In this document: in pieces, positions 6,943-15,327 of the stretch
Position numbering within the stretch: position 1 is the stretch's first letter
How the letters are laid out: every line of letters starts with the position of its first letter
Source of the DNA: an uncultured Ignavibacteria bacterium
Lineage (GTDB): Bacteria > Bacteroidota > Ignavibacteria > Ignavibacteriales > Ignavibacteriaceae
Length of the DNA: 19,826 nt
Direction of reading: 5' to 3'
Assembly: GCA_937996765.1 (NCBI GenBank)
Contig: CALKUG010000477.1
Coordinates: forward strand, 1-19,826
Translations under genes and position numbers: made by a program
Notes under the pieces: model-generated
What the model saw: only the letters and a program-made list of their open reading frames with translations
What the model was told of the DNA's origin: nothing
The model's database searches: none

Positions 6943-8886
6943 CTATGATATTATTGAGCTTACGCTCTCTTTATTATGCTTTATATCTCCGTAAGATATT
7001 GTGTAGTTATAAGTTGGTATAAAATTCTTAAACAATTCTTGCCATTCCTGTTTTGAAGCAGTGGGGACTTGCTGCGAAAAACGACGAATCATCTCATGCA
7101 TCATTTTTTCATTAAGAATGTAACTGAGTTTTGTTTTAAATATTTTTTCATGACAGGTAGCAATTACACCTTCTTCGGCAGTAAGTACTTCCTCATATAA
7201 TTTTTCGCCTTCACGAATACCGATAATTTCTATTGAAATATCTTTCCCTACTTCCATTCCATTTAGCGAAATAAGTTCATGAACTAAATCAAGTATTTTC
7301 ACTTGTTCACCCATATCCAATACTAAAACATCGCCGTTTTTTCCTGTTGCAAAGGCTTGTAGTACAAGTGAAACCGCTTCGGGGATAGTCATGAAATATC
7401 TCTTCATTTCGGGGTGTGTTACGGTTATTGGTCCACCAGAATTCATTTGCTCAATAAAAATTGGGAGTGCGCTTCCCCTACTGCCAATAACGTTTCCAAA
7501 TCTAACTACTACAAACTCAGTATCGCCCTCAGCACCAAAGCCGGTAACAATATACTCAGCAATACGTTTTGAAGCACCCATGATACTCGTGGGATTTACT
7601 GCCTTATCTGTTGAGATTTGCACAAATTGAGAAACACCAGCAGCACGAGCTGCTTGTGCCAAATAGTACGTACCTAATATATTCACTTTTACTGCTTGCT
7701 CAGGGAATTTTTCCATCACTGGAACGTGTTTATAGGCGGCAGCATGAAAGATTATATCGGGTTCAACGTTCATTACCAAACGAGAAATTGCAGATTGGTC
7801 TGAAATATCACACAAAACGATTTCAATCTCTTTTTTGGGGTATTCCTTTTGCAGTTTTATGTGCATATCAGCCAAATCGCTCTCATTGATATCAAGCAAA
7901 ATTAGCCGACTCGGGTTAAACAACATCACTTGTTTTGCAATTTCAGAGCCAATTGAACCTGCGGCACCTGTTATTAATACACTTTTACCTTCTATAAGCG
8001 AGAGAATCTCATTGGTGTTAATTTTAATTGCCTGTCTGCCAATAAGATCTGTAACATCAAGGTCGCGTATATCTTGCACGCGCGTTTTAATAACATTAGC
8101 TACATCATTGATTGTGGAAAGTACCTTGATATGTGAAACACCATTGCTTCTGAGAATACGGTAAATCCGTTTCACAATATTTCTATCTGCTGAAGGAATT
8201 GCCAAAAGTGCAGCGTTGATATTTAATTGTTTTATCAATGAGGGTAAATCGTGAGTGGTGCCAAGAACTCCAAGCCCTTGTAGCTGCAAATTATGCTTTG
8301 AAACATCGTCATCAATAAACCCAACGGGGTTATATAAATTTTGTCTGCCTCTGGTAATTTCTCTTAGAATTTGTTCTCCCCCCATTCCGGCTCCAATAAT
8401 CAAAGTTCTAAGAGCTTCTTGTTTTTGGAAAGGGGCACGGATTACTTCTGAAACCATACGTTTCGAAATTCTAATACCTGATGTGAGTACCAAGGTTACA
8501 AAAAAATCAATAAGTAACGTGGTTCTGGTAATCGGGGCAAATCCCTCATAGATTGCCTCTGAAAAGACAATAAAAAGAGCGGTAGAGCTAATAACTGTGG
8601 CTTTGATGATGTTGGCAAGGTCGTGAAGGGAAACAAATCGCCAAGCAATATTGTAAAGGTTGTGCATGTAATACACACCAAACTTTATAATTAGGGCAAT
8701 AACCAATACAAATGCGATATTGGAAGGCAATGCAGCACGGAAATCTTTTTGAACCAAAAACGCAAAAAATACTGAAAGTGTAAATGCTATAAGGTCAAAA
8801 AGAATAAACGCAGACTTCCTGCGATGCCGATAATAGTAAGTGAGCAATCGTTCTACCATTAACTCAGACAAAAAAATAAATGACAC
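6943..8886 (-). CDS. WbpM/PglF-type nucleotide-sugar 4,6-dehydratase
   Basis: A 647-residue inner-membrane enzyme of the CapD/WbpM/PglF family, which converts UDP-GlcNAc to a UDP-4-keto-6-deoxy sugar. About four membrane helices lie in residues 25-140. A first Rossmann domain has LIIGAGMGG (162-170) and a second, catalytic, extended-SDR domain has TGAAGSIGSE (306-315). In the catalytic segment, STDKAVNPTSIMGASK (425-440), the usual SDR Tyr is replaced by Met436 with Lys440 four residues on; this Ser-Met-Lys form is characteristic of large WbpM-type enzymes and argues against a simple epimerase. The start is uncertain: GTG at 8886 has AAGGAG (8888-8893) only one base upstream, too close for good use, while ATG at 8859 lacks a good site but would keep all domains. 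The next gene downstream follows after six bases. It likely acts just before the DegT aminotransferase encoded upstream. Confidence 0.9.
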   Translation of the reverse strand: MSFIFLSELMVERLLTYYYRHRRKSAFILFDLIAFTLSVFFAFLVQKDFRAALPSNIAFVLVIALIIKFGVYYMHNLYNIAWRFVSLHDLANIIKATVISSTALFIVFSEAIYEGFAPITRTTLLIDFFVTLVLTSGIRISKRMVSEVIRAPFQKQEALRTLIIGAGMGGEQILREITRGRQNLYNPVGFIDDDVSKHNLQLQGLGVLGTTHDLPSLIKQLNINAALLAIPSADRNIVKRIYRILRSNGVSHIKVLSTINDVANVIKTRVQDIRDLDVTDLIGRQAIKINTNEILSLIEGKSVLITGAAGSIGSEIAKQVMLFNPSRLILLDINESDLADMHIKLQKEYPKKEIEIVLCDISDQSAISRLVMNVEPDIIFHAAAYKHVPVMEKFPEQAVKVNILGTYYLAQAARAAGVSQFVQISTDKAVNPTSIMGASKRIAEYIVTGFGAEGDTEFVVVRFGNVIGSRGSALPIFIEQMNSGGPITVTHPEMKRYFMTIPEAVSLVLQAFATGKNGDVLVLDMGEQVKILDLVHELISLNGMEVGKDISIEIIGIREGEKLYEEVLTAEEGVIATCHEKIFKTKLSYILNEKMMHEMIRRFSQQVPTASKQEWQELFKNFIPTYNYTISYGDIKHNKESVSSIIS

Positions 8887-8961
8887 ACTCCTTAATATAG
8901 AGTTTTTCGAGTCGTTTTTCTAAGTGAAACGGTATTTTTTGCTTTTACTGTGAGCTACGTC

Positions 8962-11900
8962 TTATTCAACCTTAGCTATTTTTTCAATTAATTCAGTGGT
9001 TTTGTCACTGTATTTTGCTATCAATTTGTACAAATACACACCGTTAGCAATAGTATCGCCATCTTCATCGCGTCCATCCCAAGGGATCGAATTAAACCCA
9101 ATTGAATAACGAGCAGAGTTTAATTGAATTTCACGAATCTTTCTGCCTGTTACCGTATAAATATGCAAAGTTATACTTTCAGGAACTTTGAAGCCCCGGA
9201 GCTCAAATGTAAAATTGGTTCCTGCTGAGCTGAATGGATTGGGGTAATTGTAAACTCGTGCTATTTCATTGGAAGAATACACATAAAAAGTGTAGCGAGT
9301 AAAAACGCTATCATGGTAGTTGTTCGATGCATCCTTGGTTAAAATATCAAGAGTCTGACGCCCCTCCTTTAATGTCGGAGTGAAAGTAATTAAACCTTCA
9401 GAATTTGGGTATGGAGAATAAGAATAGGCAACATTACCTTGATTAAGATACTGGACTTTGTTATTAAGAATCACTCTGAACGCAGTGGTATCAAGTGGTA
9501 AGGGACTATTATCCTTCAACGAAATTCTGATGCTCGGGGTTGAAGAGACGATATCCCCGGGCAAAATTTCCTCACCATCAAATGTTACAGAGAGGTTTGG
9601 TTTTAGAGAATCTCGAGAAACAAAAAATGGAACAGTTAGTTGGTTGTTAAACAAAACCGTCTCGTTGTTTACCGGAAACGCTGAGGCACTAATTGTTTGT
9701 TGATGAAGTAATTTATCTGTTGCAACAGTTACTTCTACTGCTGTGAGAGAATCACCCTTAACAGGTACTTTAGTTGTGTAGAACGGTGATGAGTCCCTAT
9801 TCAACGTAAAAGAAACCGTTGTAGAATCCACATTGCTTTTACCGTAGTTCTTTAAAGCAGCCGAAAAATTCAACGGTGTTCCTTGCAACGAAGAATCGTT
9901 AAGAACTACAAACGACTCCCTGTCAAATGCTAATTCGGGTAATGGTTTGTATTTAACTCGTGCTCCTTTAATGGTAATATATTCACCGGTCCCTAAAGTA
10001 CTGAGTGCAGTTTTGAACCCCACCTTAACCGAAGGATACTTAACGGGGTCAACAGTGCTAAGAGGCATACCCATTCCAAAATCTGAAGTGAGTGATTGCC
10101 ATTGTTTGGTTGTTGAGTTTAATCCATAAAGAGTTGTTTGCACTGTAGAGTTGCTCGAATTCTTGTCAATCGAAACCGCAACTGAGTCCCATCCGTATGC
10201 CGGACCAAAAGCCGGTGTGAGGTATTCAGCAGATGCAGATTGTTTTTTTCCTTCAAAAACTCTAATCTCACGTTTTGCATTTGGCTTTTCGGGTCTGTAA
10301 CGTGTTGCATACACACGATTTGCAGATTTTGAATAATGCCATGCCCAAAATTGAATATAATCACCCGGCACGGCAGCTGTTAGCCACTCTTCGCGAAGAA
10401 TACCTTGTTCTAAATCTACCGACTTCATATATCCCGAATTAAAATCGTCGTAAAGATATAGTACCTCGTCAACTACAAAAAAGTCCGGCATAGTCGCATA
10501 AGCTTCTATATTCGGGAGATTATATTGCTTAACAAATTGAAAATTCTTCGAGATGTCGAATTTACGAACAACGTAACCATATTTAGAGTCCACCTGAATC
10601 AATGCGAGGTTATACATAAAAACACTGTCAACTGATACTCTAAAAAATCCGTTAACAGCTGTACCCGAAGCGTAGTCGTATAAGCTATCAGTCAGGTTAA
10701 CATTGCTCACACTACCATCGTTTAAGTTTACCTTACTCATACTGAGCATATCGCCGGAAGGATAGTAGATACTTCCGCCATAATAAAACATCTTAACCCG
10801 AATATCATCTTCAAACGAACCAACTGTACCGTAATAACCGCCTTCTGTTGTTCCATTGAGTCCGGTTCCGACTTTATATATTTTGGTTTTACCCATCGGG
10901 TGATAATTCAGTGCTGTGTAATAGCGGTCGGCGATGTAAAAATATGTGCCATCTTCAGCAATCAAAGTCATCCCCAATGTGTCTAAAGGAGATGCAGCTG
11001 AGATGGGTATAGTCTTGATTACACTACCTGTATCAGGCTTGGGAAGAGATTCAGTAAGATTCAGAGTATATCCACCAAGAGAATTGTTAAAAACCATTCC
11101 CTTATTTTCGCCAAGTAAAAGTTGGGAAGCAGTAAATTGCAACTCATTGTTGGTGATTGCACTTGACACTGTATACGTTGATGTGGGGAGCCAACGCCCG
11201 TAATTGCTTCCATCAAACACCCTGGTTCTCCAATAATATCTTCCGGATTGAAGAGTTGGACTCCATTTAACAACACCGCTTTGAGAGGTTAATGCTTGCG
11301 ATAGCAAAATTGGTGATGAGAATGTAACTCCGGTATCAACTTCGATATAATAAGTCAACGATTTATTAGCGTAGTATCCCGCATCTGCAATCGCAAACTC
11401 GGGCTGCGTCACGTTTATTACCTGACCATTGAGGGGTTGCATTACCAGTGGTTCACTTAAATTGTATATAGTGATTGCAGATTGTGCAACGTTGTCAGTT
11501 ACATCAACTTCATTCACACCTGCCAAACCCTCAACTGAAACAGTAAAATTGTAACTGCCTCCATATCTTGGCACAAACAAAAACTCAAAATCTTTTTGAA
11601 GTGAGAAAACAGGGAAGGTTTTAGAACCAACTGTTCCCGTTGTATCCGTTGAAGTAAAGCCAAGGGTTACTTTTACCGAGTCTTTTGTAAGAATTCCCAT
11701 GTTTTTAACATTAACACGAATATTGAGATTTTGCCCTACAAGAGGGTTGGGTTCAGAAAACTTAATGGAAGTATTTTCTACTTTAAAGTCCGGTTTTTCA
11801 GGGAATGCTAATTTTAACACCGGATCCCCGAGATACACCGTTAAGGCAGTTTGAAGAGCATTTACACCGTCGGTGCTAAATGCGGCTTTGGCGTAGGTGA

Positions 11901-14661
11901 GGGCCTTGCCTGAAACATACTGACGTTTAATATAAATTTGATTAAAAAACGACTCGTTGAGTGCGCGACCCGGATTCCAGTAAGTTAGTGCCGAGGAACC
12001 AATAAAACCAATAGCGCCTTTGTTAGGAACCTTGATAAACTGTTCGCCAAAAACGTTTTGATTATCATAGTGCGCGGTCAAACAGGTAAAGGAAAGCACT
12101 AATGGCTGTCTGTTTGCATTATTGAGTGCATAGATATCATCATTAAGGAATGTTAAATCCCACTGATAACCACCACCGTGTCCGTAATAATTTACAACAA
12201 CAGCACCGTTATCAATTTTTTGTCTAATCTCTACTCCAGTACCTTTATACTGTAAATGATCGGGCTCCATAGGATAACGAAAAACATAGTCTGCTTTCAA
12301 TCCAACAGGACCAACAAAGCGTGTTTCGAGATCTTCACTCCGCTCGTTAAAACGGTTAACCAACTCATCAAATTCATCAACGCCGGAAGCTAAAAGCAAT
12401 GTTGTGCGTTGCCATTCTTTGCCTGCATCGGCGGGATACTGCTCAAGTTTATCGAGAAAGATATTCCCCTCATCAACCGTTTCAATAGAAATTCTACCAA
12501 TCGACATCTCAGGAACACTGTAAGGAGCATTAAAAACCACAAGGTTATTATCACTTGCACTTATGCCATAAATATCTGAGTATAATGGTGCGGCCGGTAC
12601 AAATGATGCACGACTCGACGAAAGCACTTTGCGATAGTCAAAACTCATATCGCCAATAATTGCCACGTACGAAGGTGTTGTGCCTTGCCAATGAGTTGTT
12701 GTGTATTGCAGGAAATCCCGCACTGCCCAAGGGTCTAACAAACCTTTTGAGAATTCATCATAAACATCATCTATATACGCGATGTAAATGCGAGGATTTA
12801 CAAATGCCGTATCGGGGAAATTCTTTTCTCGTAATGATTTCAATCGGTTAGCTGTTTGCGTGAAATTTCTGTGGGCAATAATGATATAGTCTGCACCATT
12901 AGCCGTACTACGCAGAGAGGATGGCAAATTATATGCAATAGAATCAACGGTTTTATAATAGTCAGAGGCAACCGCATAGTACTTTGTGCGTTCCGAAAGT
13001 GTGTCGCTGAAGAAAACACTACTAAATACGTCTTGTGCGAAATAAGGGTTTATGATTGATTTATTTCGTTGAGGTACTAATATCTTCATGTTATCACGTG
13101 CCCAACGCCAAACATGGTACTGATTAATACCTATTGAATCGGGGGGTGATTGAAAGAAATAATTATTGGGGTTGGTTCTATTATAACGCCAGTATTCAAG
13201 TTGGAAGTAATTAACTCTTAACTCATCGTATTTTGACTGATCGGGGATGTTGCCATCGGCAATTACCGAGAGAAAGTTACCCGCAGGGTACATAGGTACA
13301 CTATCGGCAGCAATTTTAAATCTCTGTTTGAATAGGTAGCTCGATTGCCCTGCCCAACGCACATTTGCAAGTTGAAAATCATTAATCTTAACAAAAACGT
13401 TGTGATTGTATTCCGAAATAAAATCAGTCATTCCATGCATCGAAAGAGTTATTGTGGCATAAGGAATTGTTTCATTCCATTCCGGGAACGGATCAAAAAA
13501 TCCATAGAAATTCTGCTTGGGTAAACCCTTCTCGCCAATAACTTTTCCCCATTGCCAGAAATCACGTTTATCATCGCCGGCATGACCAAAACGTTCATAT
13601 AACGAATCTTTTTCATACACCTTTGTTTCAAGAACGGTATTTAAAGTTCTTTGGAATGTTGGTAGCCAACCTTCTGTATCAACGTATCGTAATCCTGTAT
13701 CAGTGGGAGTTACAAAAAAACGGTAAACATTGGTATTGTTATAAATATTAAGATTGGAATATGGTGTAGCGGGAGCAGCAAAGCCAACAAATCGGAAATG
13801 ATCTCCGTTATGGAAAAAACCATCTCCACCATCACTTATTTCGAGAGGAATTTCTGTTGACCCCTGAAACACTCTGAGTGATGTTGAAGCTATGCTATCC
13901 GTGTTGATTGCTCCCTTTTGTTTGAGCTCTGCATAAGTAATACGATAAACATCCTCTGTTTTGACATAAAGATTGTAAGAATCTATGTTGTATGGCACAC
14001 CTGCACTATCAAAGAGTAAGCGTTCTGAGCGTTGTTTTGATGATGCAAATGATAAAGCCGATTTATTTACAACTCTTGATTCAATAAACTCTTTGGTCAT
14101 TGGATCAGATGTTGTAACGCCTGACAAAATGGAATTATTAAAATTTATTCTGAAACGAATTTTTGGTGTGAAACTCAAAGTTCGTGTAAGGGGATTCCAT
14201 TGGTAAGGATAGACCGTTACATTGAGGTAGTTTAAATCACGAAAACGAATTACCGCCCCCGATAAAACTTTTTCCTTTGGGAATCTTTCTGAGGAAGAAA
14301 AAACCCTTTGACTTTCGGATGCGAATTTGGCATTCACAATGGGTTGTTTAAGAAGTAAAGTGTTTGAGATTTGCTCTTCTGCAATACTCAAATTTTCAAC
14401 TTTGGGTTTAGCCCCTGCTGGCACTCCAAGAGTTACTAAGGTATATGGTACAGAAGGAAGTCCTTCTTGCTCGGTGTAGTATGCGCCTCCAACAATTCGC
14501 TTATAGTTAATGCCTTCTGCTATAGAGTCTTTGATTTGAAATACCCCTGTAAAATCAACTTCTACAGTAACAGACTTATCAGTTTCTTCAATAACAGAAA
14601 CTGTTTGGGCTATTGCAATGGAGCAAAATAGTAATAAATAGGTAAGAACCTTAACTAACAT
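8962..14661 (-). CDS. C25 (gingipain/PorU-like) cysteine peptidase with T9SS sorting domain
   Basis: A 1,899-residue secreted or surface protein. It has a signal peptide (residues 1-19, ending IAIAQ) and a gingipain-type propeptide region with EQEGLPSVPYTLVTLG (64-79). The C25 domain spans about 590-950, with GDMSFDYRK at 670-678, catalytic His828 in YYGHGGG and Cys860 in SFTCLTAH; the 32-residue spacing fits the family. It continues with a CARDB-like Ig domain (about 958-1067), an Fn3-like segment (1071-1165), a long beta-rich, possibly propeller-like region (about 1190-1500), a second CARDB-like domain (about 1575-1690), an Ig-like segment, and a T9SS/FlgD-like sorting domain (about 1803-1899: YNYPNPF, GRKI, WDGRDEDGD, NGVYLYKL). 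The catalytic residues lie far from the N-terminus, as in the T9SS sortase PorU, but the protein is much longer than PorU. Sortase or ordinary cell-surface protease cannot be told apart. The ATG has AGG upstream (AGGCGACT-ATG). It sits inside a glycan operon. Confidence 0.88.
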   Translation of the reverse strand: MLVKVLTYLLLFCSIAIAQTVSVIEETDKSVTVEVDFTGVFQIKDSIAEGINYKRIVGGAYYTEQEGLPSVPYTLVTLGVPAGAKPKVENLSIAEEQISNTLLLKQPIVNAKFASESQRVFSSSERFPKEKVLSGAVIRFRDLNYLNVTVYPYQWNPLTRTLSFTPKIRFRINFNNSILSGVTTSDPMTKEFIESRVVNKSALSFASSKQRSERLLFDSAGVPYNIDSYNLYVKTEDVYRITYAELKQKGAINTDSIASTSLRVFQGSTEIPLEISDGGDGFFHNGDHFRFVGFAAPATPYSNLNIYNNTNVYRFFVTPTDTGLRYVDTEGWLPTFQRTLNTVLETKVYEKDSLYERFGHAGDDKRDFWQWGKVIGEKGLPKQNFYGFFDPFPEWNETIPYATITLSMHGMTDFISEYNHNVFVKINDFQLANVRWAGQSSYLFKQRFKIAADSVPMYPAGNFLSVIADGNIPDQSKYDELRVNYFQLEYWRYNRTNPNNYFFQSPPDSIGINQYHVWRWARDNMKILVPQRNKSIINPYFAQDVFSSVFFSDTLSERTKYYAVASDYYKTVDSIAYNLPSSLRSTANGADYIIIAHRNFTQTANRLKSLREKNFPDTAFVNPRIYIAYIDDVYDEFSKGLLDPWAVRDFLQYTTTHWQGTTPSYVAIIGDMSFDYRKVLSSSRASFVPAAPLYSDIYGISASDNNLVVFNAPYSVPEMSIGRISIETVDEGNIFLDKLEQYPADAGKEWQRTTLLLASGVDEFDELVNRFNERSEDLETRFVGPVGLKADYVFRYPMEPDHLQYKGTGVEIRQKIDNGAVVVNYYGHGGGYQWDLTFLNDDIYALNNANRQPLVLSFTCLTAHYDNQNVFGEQFIKVPNKGAIGFIGSSALTYWNPGRALNESFFNQIYIKRQYVSGKALTYAKAAFSTDGVNALQTALTVYLGDPVLKLAFPEKPDFKVENTSIKFSEPNPLVGQNLNIRVNVKNMGILTKDSVKVTLGFTSTDTTGTVGSKTFPVFSLQKDFEFLFVPRYGGSYNFTVSVEGLAGVNEVDVTDNVAQSAITIYNLSEPLVMQPLNGQVINVTQPEFAIADAGYYANKSLTYYIEVDTGVTFSSPILLSQALTSQSGVVKWSPTLQSGRYYWRTRVFDGSNYGRWLPTSTYTVSSAITNNELQFTASQLLLGENKGMVFNNSLGGYTLNLTESLPKPDTGSVIKTIPISAASPLDTLGMTLIAEDGTYFYIADRYYTALNYHPMGKTKIYKVGTGLNGTTEGGYYGTVGSFEDDIRVKMFYYGGSIYYPSGDMLSMSKVNLNDGSVSNVNLTDSLYDYASGTAVNGFFRVSVDSVFMYNLALIQVDSKYGYVVRKFDISKNFQFVKQYNLPNIEAYATMPDFFVVDEVLYLYDDFNSGYMKSVDLEQGILREEWLTAAVPGDYIQFWAWHYSKSANRVYATRYRPEKPNAKREIRVFEGKKQSASAEYLTPAFGPAYGWDSVAVSIDKNSSNSTVQTTLYGLNSTTKQWQSLTSDFGMGMPLSTVDPVKYPSVKVGFKTALSTLGTGEYITIKGARVKYKPLPELAFDRESFVVLNDSSLQGTPLNFSAALKNYGKSNVDSTTVSFTLNRDSSPFYTTKVPVKGDSLTAVEVTVATDKLLHQQTISASAFPVNNETVLFNNQLTVPFFVSRDSLKPNLSVTFDGEEILPGDIVSSTPSIRISLKDNSPLPLDTTAFRVILNNKVQYLNQGNVAYSYSPYPNSEGLITFTPTLKEGRQTLDILTKDASNNYHDSVFTRYTFYVYSSNEIARVYNYPNPFSSAGTNFTFELRGFKVPESITLHIYTVTGRKIREIQLNSARYSIGFNSIPWDGRDEDGDTIANGVYLYKLIAKYSDKTTELIEKIAKVE

Positions 14662-14683
14662 AGTCGCCTAAAAATCGGATTGA

Positions 14684-14711
14684 CAAAACTAAAATACTAT
14701 AATACTACAAA
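14684..14711 (-). promoter_or_regulatory. Candidate promoter and tandem 8-mers before the C25 gene
   Basis: On the minus strand TAGTTTTG (14691-14684) fits the Bacteroidota -7 box TAnnTTTG, with TTTG (14711-14708) 16 bases upstream, slightly closer than usual. The bases between and including the box form three 8-mers in tandem: TAGTATTA, TAGTATTT, TAGTTTTG (14707-14684). The gap to the ATG at 14661 is 22 bases. This would give the peptidase its own promoter inside the operon. Use of this sigma class by the organism is assumed. Confidence 0.35.
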
Positions 14712-14751
14712 TCCCCTATTGTTAGCAAGAGCGAAATCCTTGCACTATAAG

Positions 14752-15327
14752 TTACATGATGTTTCCATCGTTAGAAATAACAACCAATGGTGTTTTTAGC
14801 AGTATTTTCAAATCAGAGAAAAAAGTTTCACGTTCTGAATATTCAATATCCATCATGAGTTTTTTATTTAACTCGATGGCCGCTCTTCCGTTAACTTGTG
14901 AGTAGCCCGTAATTCCGGGCTTATATTTCAACACCTTTTGTTGTTCGGGTGTATAATTAATAACTACAGAAGGAACTTCGGGACGAGGACCAATAATACT
15001 CATATCCCCTATCAATACATTTATCAACTGTGGTAGTTCATCTATGCTTGTCTTACGTAATAATCTACCAACAGCTGTAATGCGTTTATCATTTTTTTGA
15101 GTCCATACATCCCCGTTTTCAGACCCTTGCACCATAGTGCGTAACTTATAAATGGTGAATTCAACCCCGTTAACGCCTGATCTCTTTTGAGTAAAAAAAA
15201 CAGGACCCCTGCTCTCAATTTTAATCGCAATAGCTGCAATGATTAAAATTGGCAAGCTTGGTAAAAGCAAAAGAATGGATATTATAACGTCTGTGAGCCG
15301 TTTTAGAAAGCTTCCTTGTTTACCCAT
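14752..15327 (-). CDS. Initiating phosphosugar transferase (PglC/WcaJ-type)
   Basis: Transfers a phospho-sugar from a UDP-sugar to undecaprenyl phosphate on the inner face of the inner membrane, starting glycan assembly. At 191 residues it is the minimal monotopic form, as in PglC, without the extra N-terminal helices of WbaP-type enzymes. Seen: basic FLKRLTD start, one hydrophobic re-entrant helix (about 12-36) with a Ser-Pro break, KIESRGPVFFTQKRSG (36-51), YKLRTM (60-65), the catalytic Asp-Glu pair at 96-97 in SIDELPQ, IIGPRPE (111-117), and KPGITGYSQVNGR (136-148). The ATG at 15327 has AGGAAG upstream and overlaps the aminotransferase by 8 bases. The aminotransferase and dehydratase nearby suggest a 4-amino- or di-amino-trideoxy UDP-sugar as donor; PglC itself uses UDP-diacetylbacillosamine. 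No PglD-like acetyltransferase is in the window. Confidence 0.92.
   Translation of the reverse strand: MGKQGSFLKRLTDVIISILLLLPSLPILIIAAIAIKIESRGPVFFTQKRSGVNGVEFTIYKLRTMVQGSENGDVWTQKNDKRITAVGRLLRKTSIDELPQLINVLIGDMSIIGPRPEVPSVVINYTPEQQKVLKYKPGITGYSQVNGRAAIELNKKLMMDIEYSERETFFSDLKILLKTPLVVISNDGNIM

Noticed and set aside
8887..8961. Terminator between the C25 gene and the dehydratase
   Set aside because: Only a 5-bp CGTTT/AAACG pairing with a long loop is visible and no T-run follows, so read-through is likely.
14662..14751. GCAAG/CTTGC inverted repeat as a terminator
   Set aside because: The stem is 5 bp with a 9-base loop and no T-tract on the minus strand.
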